From Excoecaria cochinchinensis (Eukaryota > Streptophyta > Magnoliopsida > Malpighiales > Euphorbiaceae), in the NCBI GenBank assembly GCA_947683425.1, contig CANTUQ010000083.1, positions 372,001 to 436,000 on the forward strand: a stretch of 64,000 nucleotides of DNA, read 5' to 3'. Position numbers and translations under genes: made by a program. The notes beneath the pieces are model-generated. The model had not been told where the DNA came from. It searched no databases and saw only the letters and a list, made by a program, of their open reading frames with translations. Below, piece after piece: positions 22,536-34,296 of the stretch (positions are counted from its first letter, which is position 1; every line of letters starts with the position of its first letter).

Positions 22536-23282
22536 GTAAGTTAAAGGAATTTTAAGGTTATAGGTAACAATAAGTTGTGAAACAAGAAAATTCTCAGAGT
22601 ATGCATTTAGCAGACTCAATTAAGCTCAAAATTGGCTAACAAGGGCATGCGATAGGTAGGAAGAAGTTTATTTGAAGTGACTTATCATAAAGAAATGCCT
22701 AAATCATGTCGAAATTCATGTCTCAATTGTTATATCGTTTCAAAGGGTAATGAGATAGGTTCTAGTGTTCTAAAGATTTTCTGATCAAAAGTTTTCATGA
22801 ATTGGTTTTTCTAATCAACTTATAAAAACTGACCTATGTGCAAAAAATTTAAAATTTAAATGTATGCTACTAATTTGAACAATACTAAAGAGAAAAACTC
22901 TTAAACAGAAACTTACTTTCTTGCTATCTAAATGCTCTAAACAACCTATTTGAGATTAAAAATCTAGCAGGTTATGCAAGTCGGAATAACAAAATAAGGG
23001 CTAACTAAACTAAGCATGAAATAATTCATGAGCTCAAATCAAACACAACATAACTCAACTAAATTAAAACAGGAAAAACAAAACATAAACTAAATCAAAA
23101 TAAAGTAAAATAAAATACATAAATATAAATAACTCCAACAAAAACACAACTAAAGTACTAAAAACTAAAAACTAAAATAATATTAGTGGTCAAACAATTC
23201 TAGCTTCAATCATCACTTAACTAAAACAAAGTTCACCCCCAACCCACACTTAAAATATTGCTGTCCTAAGCAAGTTAGTTTA
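22536..23282. other. AT-rich DNA, no recognised gene
   Basis: Probably the 3' untranslated part of the minus-strand Athila-like element C. The 3' LTR of C is not recognisable and may have been removed by the LTR insertion ending at 22535. Confidence 0.4.
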
Positions 23283-24310
23283 TCAAAACAAAAGTTCAGA
23301 CAACTCCCAGAAATATATCACTCCTGTGGAGGTGGTGGCGGTGGAAGTACCTTTAATTGCTTCTTCTTCCTTTGCTGCCTCAGCTGGTAATTGAACTTTG
23401 CCCCTTTCCACCAGCCTCAAGTACTCCTCCCTAGTTGATAATCTGACCCTATAAAAATTTTCATGTGCATCCACAATTAGCCTCAATTTTTTTAACATTT
23501 TAAAGTCCATGAGAGGACTGGGTCCTAAGTCTGAGCCCAATGGGAAGTGGCCTACTTTCTTGGCCAAAACCGTTACAATCCACCCTATGGATATTTTCTT
23601 GACTTTGGGGGTTGCCCTGCAGGTCTTCGAACTTCTTCCATAAAAAGTAAGCTTTATTCAACTTGATTCGGTGGACCATGCAGTGCAAAAATAGGGCTTC
23701 AGCTTGATTCACTACGCCGGTTGCTTCAATGTGGTCATAAAAGGAAAGGGCAAAGAACCGATGCAGGATTCTAAGAGCATGACTCTGTAAATGGTGAGCC
23801 TTGGATAGCCCTGTAAAATACTGAGTCGCGGAAGCTTGATCACGAATGGTAGCCCAATTTGTGTGCTTGCTCAAGTCTGGTATATACCATGCACAATCTA
23901 TAGGAACACCGAGGGCTTCAGTAAATTCATTGAAGGTCATCCTGTAGTTCTTCTTATTCAGCCAGAAAGTAACCACCCTGGATTCTCTAGATCATCCCTA
24001 TCTACTTTGCAGTTTACTATAGCAAGAAAATCCCTGGTTAGGTTTGGATGGACTCTCTCCTTCTTCTGAAAAAACTCCATCCATCCTATTCCTTCGATTA
24101 GTTCATCGATTTCAGCCTTTATCTCTAACCTCTATAATGAATCAAAGTCGAGAAATGTGGAAGAGAGGTATGTTGCAGCATCAAAACACTTGGAGATATG
24201 TCGGAACATGGGCGGAACCCACGAAGGTACAGAGCTATCCCTCTCCTGAGATGCAGCAGAAGGAGGTCTAGACGATGATACTTGATCTGTTATTGATCTT
24301 TTCAGAGCCA
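23283..24310 (-). pseudogene. Element C: ATHILA-domain ORF in env position, coding exon
   Basis: Coding blocks in order: SSSRPPSAASQERDSSVPSW, KAEIDELIEGIGWMEFFQKK, RVHPNLTRDFLAIVNCKVDR, VTFWLNKKNYRMTFNEFTEA, ALRILHRFFALSFYDHIEAT and AEALFLHCMVHRIKLNKAYF, then KKVGHFPLGSDLGPSPLMDF. This is the PF03078-like family. It lies 3 kb downstream of integrase, the position of env-like ORFs in Athila elements. Frameshifts near 23980 and 23570 and a TAG near 24126 break it. Exon 2 begins at 24310 after a consensus acceptor. No signal peptide or clear membrane segment is visible in these blocks, so an envelope role is not supported by sequence. Confidence 0.65.
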
Positions 24311-25030
24311 CTGCATAGGCGAATAAAATAAAGTTAGAGTAGGGCACACAATGTGGTTCACATAGTAATCGACAAGAAAATGCTCACATGTAAGGTTCAA
24401 AGCGCAAAAGAGAGAGTATTGTACACAATAGCATTAAGGCTAATATGAATTAGTCTAAAAGCATTAATCATAAACATCAAATGCAACTAATTGTAAAGCC
24501 AATGCTAGAGTGAAATACTACAAGGAATAACAATATCACCACTTAGAACACTAATGCCCATTACGTTCTCTTTCAACAGCAAAATTAACAACAAAAATAG
24601 GATTGAAAGATGTTAATCAAGTTCTCATTGCATTACATTTCTCACATCCCATTCAAGTTAAAAACATCAATTCAAAGAATAACAAACAATGTGAGAAAAG
24701 CATATCTAGTGGCAAATAGAGAGCAAACAACTCACCAAGATTGACAAACAAGATAAATGGAAATGAAAAACATGAAGAAAAATCATGTGCATACTCATTG
24801 CAACAAAACATCAAACACTTGGTGTGCAGAATTTTTGTTATACAAAATGAACACCTATATGCATCTTAAACTGCCATTTCATCCAATCTCACATAAAACA
24901 TTTTAGAATTTAAGCATAAATGAAATACATTACAACCAATGATCACAAAATAAGAAATAATCAAAGAGGAAAAACGGAAAACCTGAAGAGCAATAAATGA
25001 AAATAAAGGAAAGAGAAAAGAAAAACTTAC
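24311..25030 (-). other. Putative intron that builds the start codon of the ATHILA-domain ORF
   Basis: The donor is CCAA/GTAAGT at 25030 and the acceptor TTTTATTCGCCTATGCAG ends at 24311. Exon 1 ends in A (25031) and exon 2 starts TG (24310), so splicing creates an ATG in good plant context (ACCAATGGC) that opens the frame of the coding exon exactly. The intron is 720 nt and AT-rich. Confidence 0.55.
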
Positions 25031-25053
25031 TTGGTTGCAGGATTGCTGATGAG

Positions 25054-26569
25054 TGTTAGCATATTTTATAGGTGCTAATTTTCGCAAGTATATGGTGTAC
25101 CGAAATAGTACAAAAGATGCCGATCCCACGAGGAATGTGATTTTTACTCACTATTACTACTTGATTTTAATATTGTTTACAATGATCATTAAATAGAATG
25201 TTAGTGTTTAACTACTTAATTGTGCAAATAAATTTAACCTAGTTATTGATAATCAAAAGAAGACAAAATATATAATGAAGAACTTAAAATAATGAACTTG
25301 ATCCATCATTCCAATTAATAATAATCATCTTTTCATGCAAGCCAAGTTGGAATATATTTCTAACTCATTCTCTCGACATGAATTAGAATGCTCAAAGTAT
25401 ACATTTAAAGCACTAACTCCTAATTCTCATTAATGAATTAGTTAACTCTACTTACATACTTTAAGATTATTTACCAACCTATAACAACTATCTCAACAAA
25501 CTGATCTCTCTAGTTATGTTTTGACAAAGAACTTCTATTAGATTTAAATTAAAATGATCTCTCGACTCTATCTTAACTTATAAAAATCATGCAATTGTAC
25601 CAATAGAAATTCTGCATTCAAAGATTCTTAGAATAGATATAAGTAGAGAATAATAATAACATTCAAATTCATTGAAAATAACATTCATTAATTTATAGAG
25701 AAGAAATAAAAGATAAGAGTAATGAGAAAGATAACTTGTGCACTTTCCTCAAGCCCTTGTAATAAATTTTCCTTCTCCTTGATTTTCTTCTTCAAGACAT
25801 GAAACTAACTAAGAAATTTTATTAAGAAAATAAACTGTTTTTCAAACTACAGAAAACTACTTAATGAAAATTCTCCATCCTAAATTACATATGACGTTTG
25901 ACATTTATAAAATTCTAACTATTGTATCTCTTGAAGATGTCCCTTCACAATGGTTATAAAGCTTGATGGAAGAAGGTTCCTTTTGAAGTGACTTTTCAAG
26001 AATAACTGTCACAACGGATAGTTCTGTCGCGCTTGCGAGGATGTCGCGCTCGCGTCAGAACACGGATGCCCTTTCTTTCCTCTTCTTTTCTCCCTTGCTT
26101 TTCCTCTTCTCTCTGGCCACTCACGACTCATGATGGTCTTTCATGAGTCTTGAGCCTTGTGTGAGTCGTGACTTTGGCTCACGTCTCGCGTCTTCTTTCT
26201 TCTTCTCCTCTTCTTTTCTTTTCTCTTCTCACCTTGCTCTCTCTGCATCATCACGAGTCGTGATTGAGGTTCACGACTCGTGATTCTACTCTCACAGCTC
26301 CTTCTTCTCTCTTCAACCTCCTTTCTATACCTGCATCCTCACGAGTCGTGACTCCCATTCACGACTCGTGAGCATCTTTAATCTCTGCCCAGTTCTATCT
26401 ATTATTTCCCAATTATGCTCCATTCTTACTTTTTCACCGAAATAAGCCCGTGAGCACAAAAACACATAAACTAACAAAAATACACGAAATATAAACATAT
26501 TAGCAAACTTAACTTACTTAAATTCACACAAAACACATGCTAAATATTACTTCAATTAAGCACCTATCA
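25054..26569 (-). mobile_element. Solo LTR D (Athila-like), 1516 bp
   Basis: On the plus strand it runs TGTTAGCATATTTT to GCACCTATCA and is flanked by perfect ATGAG duplications at 25049-25053 and 26570-26574. The minus reading (TGATAGGTGCTTAATTG... CCTCGTGGGATCGGCATC) has the look of Athila LTRs. There is no internal region, so it is a solo LTR left by LTR-LTR recombination. It lies in the leader exon of element C's downstream ORF. Confidence 0.9.
26126..26372. repeat. Cluster of TCACGAGTCGTGA palindromes in solo LTR D
   Basis: At least seven copies of ACGAGTCGTGA, ACGACTCGTGA or near variants occur as paired units within 250 bp, several as full palindromes. The surrounding DNA is pyrimidine-rich. 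Confidence 0.85.
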
Positions 26570-26712
26570 ATGAGTAATGTAAGAGATGCTCTTAGAAATG
26601 TGATGAAAACCGAACAAAAATGAGGAAGATGCAAGTTTTGAAGATGAGAGCAGAGAGAGATGTGGGATGGAGAACTGATGTGTTAAAAATGAATAAAAGG
26701 AACTGAAAAATG

Positions 26713-26733
26713 TTGGTTTTTAAAATAGGATTT
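26713..26733 (-). promoter_or_regulatory. Putative internal promoter of element C
   Basis: The minus strand reads CCTATTTTAAAAACC, a weak TATA-like sequence directly after the hairpin array. It is followed by a pyrimidine-rich leader (about 26690-26575) that would continue into exon 1 ending at 25031 once solo LTR D is removed. Confidence 0.35.
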
Positions 26734-26739
26734 TTTTTT

Positions 26740-27055
26740 GTTTACACGATGGTATAGATTCCCTTACCGCTGTGTAAAGTGATTCTGGACAGAAAAACTG
26801 AAATTTTTTGAATTTTACATGGCAGTATAAAATTCTTTACCATCGTATAAAATGCTATTGGAATGCCACAAAATTGTACACGGCGGTATAAAATTTCTTT
26901 ACCGTCGTGTAAAGTGCTACTAGAATCAGAGTTCAAAATTTCTGGAATTCACATGGTGGTATAAATTTCCTTACTGTTGTGTAAAATGCTACTGGATTGC
27001 TCTTTTGATAAATTCGACAATCTTCACGGCGATATAAAAATTCTTGCCGCTATGT
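26740..27055 (-). repeat. Hairpin array, five units of about 70 bp
   Basis: Each unit is an imperfect inverted repeat of the form TTTACACGGCGGTA, about 10 AT-rich bases, TACCGCCGTGTAAA. Units start near 26740, 26813, 26875, 26948 and 27020. Spacers between hairpins are not conserved. A six-unit array of the same motif lies in the LTR at 33910-34296. Confidence 0.92.
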
Positions 27056-27285
27056 AAAGTGGATTTTTCAGAAAATTCAACCTGAAGTTAAAGCAGTTTT
27101 GCACCAAAGACAAGTCCAATTCACTCTATGCTATTCCAAAAATATAATTTGACCACTAATAGAAAACAAAACTAAATTAAAACATAAAATGACTAAAGCT
27201 ACAAAATTAAAACAAAGGAAGATAAGGTTAGAAATTCTTTTAGTTCTAATTTTTTTTAAGTCTTAGCTAGACTTTGAACTTACCT

Positions 27286-30020
27286 TCATTTTTCATCTAA
27301 GGTAACGACCACTACTGCAAATTCAGTGTGGCACTCAAAATACAGTTTGAGACAATGCCCGTTTACCTTAAATTCCTCACCCCCAGCTTGCTTTTGAATC
27401 GTGACAACTCCAAAATCAGTCACATTCACCACTTCAAATGGCCCCATCCATCGCGACTTTAACTTTATAGGAAATAACCTCAATCGACTATTATATAAAA
27501 GAACTTTCATACCTGGGACGAATTCTCTCCATACCAGTTTCTTATCATGCCATTTCTTTGTGTTTTCCTTATATTTTTCTGCCTGTTGATATGACTAAAA
27601 GCTTATCTCTTCCAGTTCATTTACTTGAAGAAGTATCTTCTCACCTGCACTCTTGACATCAAAATTAAGAAACTTGGTTGCCCAATAAGTCTTGTGTTCT
27701 AATTCAACAGGGGATGGCATGACTTACCAAAGACAAGCCTAAATGGGGACAATCCTATAGGTGTTTTAAATGTAGTTCTATAAGCACATAAAGTTTCATC
27801 TAACCTCAAATACAATCCTTTCTAGATGAATTTACTGTATTTTCTAGGATAGATTTGAGTTCTCTATTAGATACCTCAACTTGTCCATTGGCTTGAGCAT
27901 GATATAGGGTGGTGATTTTATGCCTCACACCAAATTTCTTCAACAAGGCATTGAACTGATGATTGACAAAATGCTTGCCCCCATCACTAATTATGGTCCT
28001 TGGTGTGCCAAATCTAGTAAAAATGTTCCTCCTAAGGAATTCTAACACAATTTTAGCATCACAAGTTCTAGTGGCAATGGCTTCTACCCACTTACTTACA
28101 TAATCAACAGCTACTAGAATGTATTCATGACCAAAAGACATTGAAAAAGGCCCCATAAAATTTATCCCCCATACATCAAACAATTCAACCTCTAAAACAT
28201 TTTCAATGGCATCTCATCCCTCTTAAAAATGTTTCCTACCCTTAACATAGATCACAAGTCAATATAAACAATTTAACATCATGAAAAAAATGTTGGCTAG
28301 AAGAAACCTGATTGAAGGATTTTTTCTACCGTTTTATTTGGCCCTTGATGTCCGTCGGCTTCCCCTGAGTGACAACTTCTTATGATGTGTCCTTACTCTT
28401 CCTTTGGTACACACCTCCTCAATAATTGATCGGTGCACATTTTGAACAAATTTGGATCCTCCCAAATGTAGTGCCGTACTTCAGCCATCGGCCTTTTCTT
28501 TTGCTGATAAATATACTCCCTTGGCACAAATCCTCTTGCAAGAAATTTAGCTATATTGGCAAACCAAGGAGTTATAAATTCACAAATCAGTAAAGCACAT
28601 ATCTTCTCATCAAGAAATAGATCAGTGATTTCTCCTATTTCGACATACTCATATACTAGACGAGATAGGTGATCTGCCACAAAATTTTTATCTCATTTTT
28701 TATCTCTAATTTCTAAATTGAACTCTTGAAGAAGTAACACCCATCGAATGAGGTGAGGCTTTGAATCCTTCTTCGCAAACAAATGTCAAAGGGTTGCATG
28801 ATCCGTCCAGACAATCACCTTACCTCCTAATAAATAAGACCTGATTTTTTCAAATAAGTACACGATCGCTAACAATTCTTTTTTCGTTGTGGTGTAGTTG
28901 AGCTGGGCACTCCTGACAGTATGACTTGCATAGTAAATAGCATGAAACACCTTATCTTTTTCCTGTCCAAGTACAGCTCCTACTACATAGTCCTTGCATC
29001 ACACATAAGCTCGAAAGGTAAACTCTAATCCAGTGACAGGATAATCAGAGCTGAGATTAATTTCTACTTCAATAGCTCAAATGCTTGCAAACACTTAGAT
29101 GAAAAATTAAAAGCAGTATCTTTCATTAACAAATTTGACAAGGGTTTTGCTATCTTTGAAAAATCCTTGATAAACCTACGGTAAAAACCAGCATGTCCGA
29201 GAAAACTTCTTACTCCTTTCACATTTGTTGGGGGTGGAAGCTTTTCTATCACATCTACTTTGGCTTTGTCCACCTCAATTCCTTTTTCAGAGATTTTATG
29301 CCGCAACACTATACCCTCTTTTACCATGAAATGGCATTTTTCCCAATTCAGAACTAGATTGGTCTTCTCACACCTCTTAAGAACTAATGCTAAATTGGCT
29401 AAGCAAGTTTCAAATTCTCTTCCATAAAGTGTCAAGTCACCCATAAACACTTTCATAAATTTCTCAATGAAATCATGAAGGATAGCCATCATACATCTCT
29501 GAAATGTGGCTGATGCATTACACAACCCAAATGGCATCCGTCTATAAGCAAATATACCGTAGGGACAAGTGAATGTTGTTTTTTCTTGGTCCTCCAATAC
29601 AATTGGTATTTAAAGATAACCTGAATAGCCATCTAAGAAACAATAAAACCTATTACCAGCTAGCCTTTCTAACATTTGATCTATGAAGGGTAATGGGAAA
29701 TGATCATTTCGGGTAGCATTGTTAAGTCCCCTATAGTCTATGCATACCCTCTAGCCTGTAACTGTCCTAGTAGGGATTAATTCATTGTTCTCATTTTTCA
29801 CTTCTATCATCCCTCCCTTTTTAAGTACATATTGTACAGGACTAACCCACTTACTATTAGAAATAGGGTAGATTATACCTGCATTTAGTAGCCTTAGTAC
29901 CTCATTTTTTACCATTTCTTGCATGGTTGGATTCAATCTCTTTTGAGGTTGCACAACTGGTTTAACATCTTCCTCCATGGAAATTCCATAGATGTATATA
30001 TTTGGGCTCACTCCCTTCAA
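27286..30020 (-). pseudogene. Element C: RT, RNase H and integrase
   Basis: RT (30020-29060) shows SKWVSPVQYVLKKGGM, NELIPTRTVTG and FPLPFIDQMLERLAG. The catalytic F-x-DD box reads FMGDLTLYG, so one Asp is Gly. RNase H follows (about 28990-28640). Integrase (about 28640-27290) includes the core 28183-27806, where the first catalytic Asp is Asn (WGINFMG) while SDGGKHF and NGQVEVSNRE keep the other two acidic residues. The C-terminal GPF/Y-like end reads LKSRWMGPFEV. Stops separate the blocks. All are inactive. Confidence 0.88.
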
Positions 30021-30588
30021 ATTTGATGTTTCCCAGCCTATAGCTTTTTTTATGTTTCCTCAAAATAGAAATCGGCATCTCTTCTTCCTCACTTATCAAA
30101 ACAGAAGAAATTATCATTGGTTTAGCATTTTCTTCCAAAAATATATACTTTAAATTATCAAGGAGAGGTTTAAGTTCGGAAAATTTTCATCTATTGTAGG
30201 ACAAATAACATCCTCCTTTCTTCCTTCATCAAGCTCAACATCTAGCTTTTCATTTACAGCTCTACAACCCTCTATTTCCATTGAATGCATAAAACAACTT
30301 TGCAAAAGGTTCATCTAACAATATCTCCTCTTGTTTTTCTACTACACACTCATTAATGCAATCCACAAAGCATATTGATTCTTCAAAGTCTATAGTGGGG
30401 TGCTTCATTACTTTGTGCATTAAAACTCGTCTCTTCATCATTGAAACGTAGGGTAACTTTCTGCCCATGAACATCTATAAGTGCTCTTGCCGTGTTCAAG
30501 AATGGTCATCCTACATTGAAAGGCACCTTTCGATCCTCTTCCATGTCCATCACCACAAAGTCAATGAGAGAAATGAAATTTCCTACTT

Positions 30589-31059
30589 TCACGATTGCTT
30601 CATGGATCTATCGGGAAGTTGAAGAGTTATTCTTGTCTCTTTAATGTCACCCAATTTCAATTTCCTGCATAATGAGTAAGGCATTAGATTTATGCTTGCC
30701 CTTAAGTCACATAAAGCTTGACCCACAAAACTCCCTCGTAATTCACATGATAATGTTAAAATACCAGGATCTTCTAATTTAGCAGGAATTTTGTTCAAAA
30801 TAATTGCACTACAATTTTCAAATAATTGCACAGTGCCACACCCCTCTATCTTCTTTTTATTAGAACATAACTCCTTCATAAATTTTGCATATTTAGGCAT
30901 TTGTAACAGAGCTTTAGCAAATGGAAAATTAATATGCAATTTTTTAAACATTTCAATGAATTTGGAGAATTGTTTATTATTTTTCTCTTTCCTAGCTAGA
31001 GATGGATAAGGTATCGGACTTTCATCAATTTCATGCATAATTTTCTTATCTTTGTCCAA
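30589..31059 (-). pseudogene. Element C: protease region
   Basis: Athila-type pre-protease block FKKLHINFPFAKALLQMPKY, then CSAIILNKIPAKLEDPGILT and CDLRASINLMPYSL. The active-site motif normally DLGAS-like here reads DLRASINLM, with Gly replaced by Arg, so catalysis is doubtful. The frame is otherwise open for 156 codons; it lies between gag and RT as expected. Confidence 0.82.
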
Positions 31060-32640
31060 AACTTTTGGTGCATCTCTTGGTCAAATTTTCTTACATCCAC
31101 TGTAGGTTCCACCTTATTTGTTATCTCATCTTTTCTTATATCGACCTCCTTACCACTCCTCGAAGAGATTGCTTTTACCTCCTCCTTCGGATTATGATCC
31201 ACGTTTATAGGAAATGTGCCTTGAATTCTATTGGAGAGTGAATTGGCAAGTTGTCCAACTTGAGTCTCCAAATTTCTGATTGAGGCATCTTGATTCCTCA
31301 TCCACCCATCTTGTGATTTCCACCTTGCTTATTGACTTGCCATGAAGGTGGACTGAGATGCCATGAAGTTTGTAAACATGTCTTCTAAATTTGACTTCGA
31401 CAATGGCTTTGGTGTCAATCCAGGTGGTTGGTAGTTTTCCTGAACTTGTTGTTGAGGGTAAGGTGCTTGAAAGTGTGTTTGGGTTTGAAGTTAATACCCT
31501 TGATGATAAGTTTGGTTATGGGTGGGCTGATGGTTGGTGTTTTGGTTGAAGGGAGCTCTCGGTTAATTGTGAAAAGTTGAAGCTTGATTTCCATCCCTCC
31601 AAGAAAAATTCGGATGATTCCTCCATCCCGGGTTATAAGTATGGTAATTGTGAAGAGCATTCACATCGTTTATTACTTGATTTCTAACACTTTCAACTCT
31701 ATTCTCATGCAAAACATGCCCTCCTTCAAAATGTTCACCTCCTTGAGATAAAAAAGAAACATTTTGTACCTTCAATCCATTCATCTCCTATCTCATAAGT
31801 TCTATTTAAGCCTTCAACATTGCTACCTCATCTAGATTGTATACTCCTTGCCCCTGCTTTTTGTGTATTGTCATTGTACTAACCCAATGAGCTTTATTTG
31901 TGGCCATCTCATCAAGAAGTGAGAAGGCTTCCTCCGGAACCTTATTCATAAAACTTTCACCCAAGGCTGCATCCAGGAGAGATCGGGTTATCGAATTGAC
32001 ACTTGCATAAAATGTAGACATCAGTTGATGCATAGCGATTTCATGATGATGGCAACTTCTCAAAAGTCTTCTGAACCTCTCCCATGCCTCATGAAATGAT
32101 TCCTCATAAAGCTGCTAGAAATTATAGATATGATTTCTGATATTGGCTATCGTCGTTGGTGGGAAAAATGTCACTAAAAACTTCTCTTGCAATTGCTCCC
32201 AAGATCTTATAGACTAGTTTGGCAACATTTGTAGCCATTCCTGTGCCTTTTCCAAAAGTGTGAATGAAAATAGCTTAAGTCGAATAGCATCCATTGAGAC
32301 ATTTGGAATTTGAACTGTGTCACTAATATCTAAAAAAATGTCCAAATGTTGCGCTGGATCTTCATTATTTACCTCGAGAATTGATTCCTTTGTACCATAG
32401 TGATTGTAGCTGGTTTAAGCTCAAAATAGTTGGTTTGAGGTAGTAGGATCATCCTTTGATCCTCATTCCACTGTAGGGTAGCATAATGGTTCTTGGTCAG
32501 AAAGCATCATTTCAGTTCATATTCACTCCTCCACTAGCATGTTCTTATTGATTCTCATTATTAATAGGTACTTTAACTTCTGGATCCATATTTACTTCCA
32601 ATTGTCTTCACCTTTGATGAAGTGTCCTTTCAATCTCAGG
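31060..32640 (-). pseudogene. Element C: gag
   Basis: Blocks typical of Athila gag: IRLKLFSFTLLEKAQEWLQM, WEQLQEKFLVTFFPP, ESFHEAWERFRRLLRSCHHH and ALGESFMNKVPEEAFSLLDE, followed by a Gln/Asn/Pro-rich segment and VGQLANSLSNRIQGTFP with KAISSRSGKEV. TAG and TAA stops interrupt it (for example in IYNF-QLYEE and at about 31803). It would encode the particle protein and is non-functional. Confidence 0.85.
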
Positions 32641-32758
32641 GTTTAATTAATCAATTCTAATCTTCTCATGCACTATTAACACCTGAAAAGAATAGAAAAA
32701 CAGAAAATTAACAAAATATAAATACATAAATCTAACAAATAAAATCTTAAAATGCCTT

Positions 32759-32776
32759 TCCCCAGCAACGGCGCCA
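32759..32776 (-). promoter_or_regulatory. Primer binding site, tRNA-Asp type
   Basis: The minus strand reads TGGCGCCGTTGCTGGGGA, one base from TGGCGCCGTTGCCGGGGA, the classical Athila primer site complementary to plant tRNA-Asp. It sits six bases inside the LTR end. Confidence 0.92.
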
Positions 32777-33898
32777 AAAACTTGACCGGTGGTTCAACAA
32801 GTGTACTGAATCAGCAAGTTGTAAAGTGAGTAAAATTGTGACCCGCGAATATTATACCTAAGGGAAAGGAATTTAAGAATTACTTTGTTAGAATTATGCT
32901 AAAGAATATCCCAAATTTTTGTATGAGTTTTTGGCTTAAAGAAATTAAACTATGAAATTACTTGATCAAGCAACTATAAATAAAGTAAATAACTAAAGAA
33001 AAATAAATTGTAGAAGTAAAAATCAAACTCAAACTAATAAAACCATGATCAAATTAATTAAAAGCCTTGCCAAGGAATACCTATCCTTCCCAATATTACC
33101 ATGCAATTACTCTAACTAAACAATCACATGTGCAAATTCAGTGAACAACCTAGCCTACTCCCTAGCCTACCATTCCGGATTTAGCTTTTCTAAAATATGC
33201 ACCTACCATTTTGGATTCAGCACATAAATTAGCTTCAAATAGGTCTTAAGTCCTAAGCTTAGATAATCCTACCATTTCGAATTCAGACATCTAAACCCAT
33301 TTATCCCCTTCCATTCTAAACCTATTAAAATAAATATCCACAGGTTTAACTGACATTCCAGATTCATTAAACCAGCAGAAAACTAACAGAAATAGAACAT
33401 ATCATATGTAAGTTGAATGAATCAAATACAATCAAAAGATCATCACACTGAATCAACCTCAAACTTTCATTAGAATCGATCACATACAGATAAACTTAAA
33501 GAATATAAAACTGAAGCATATGCAGAAATTAATCCAAACAGAGCATTTACATGGTTATTGGGAATTTAAGGCATTCCTCAACAAGAAAAAGAACTAATCA
33601 TTCATTATTGAAATAAAAACTGAAATAGATAAAGAGAAATTGATATTACCTATTTAAGATATGAAAATGAAGTTCTTACAAAAGTATATGGATGTTCTCC
33701 AATCTATATTAGCTATTACAACTTTGAATATAAAGGTAACTAAAGAATCTAAAGCTGAAAGTGTATTGAAATCAATAAAAACTAAGTATTTAAATGCTAA
33801 GAATGAAATCCTAAATCTAGATTATAGAGAAAAATAAAATACAAACAAAAGTTGTTTTGAAAAAGAATCTAGATCCTCAATTTTCAGACTTCCCCCTG

Positions 33899-33904
33899 TA
33901 TATA
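33899..33904 (-). promoter_or_regulatory. TATA box of element C LTR
   Basis: The minus strand reads GTTATATACAGG about 10 bases after the last hairpin of the array, with a leader following. It is the likely Pol II promoter of element C. Confidence 0.55.
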
Positions 33905-33909
33905 ACAGT

Positions 33910-34296
33910 TCAGGTTAGACGGCGGTATGAAATTCCTTACTACCATGTAAAGTCAGTTTACAGCTGAGAGTGAAAAATTACATGGCGATATAAAAATCTT
34001 TACAAACATGTAAATAGCTACTGGACGACAACTTTAAAAGCATTCTCAGTGTACACGACGGTAAGGCATTTGCTGCCCGCCGTGTAAACTGCTTCTGGAC
34101 TACAACTTGATTTCCTCTTAATTTACACAGTGGTAAGGTGATTTCTGCCCACCATGTAAAACTCCTTCAAATCTCTAAAATTCCCGATTACACAGTGGTA
34201 TAAAAATCCTTACCGCCGTGTAACATTCCATGCACGTGCTTTCTGGCTTTTTGTGGCTACATTGCGGTATGAAATTCCTTACCGCTGTGTAAATTA
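33910..34296 (-). repeat. Hairpin array in LTR, six units of about 70 bp
   Basis: Units start near 33913, 33977, 34050, 34120, 34192 and 34255. Stems are of the form ACACGGCGGTA / TACCGCCGTGT; some units have a variant inner stem (GGTAAGG / CTGCCC). Arms differ between units yet still pair within a unit in several cases, for example CACAGTGGTA with TACCGCCGTG. Confidence 0.92.
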
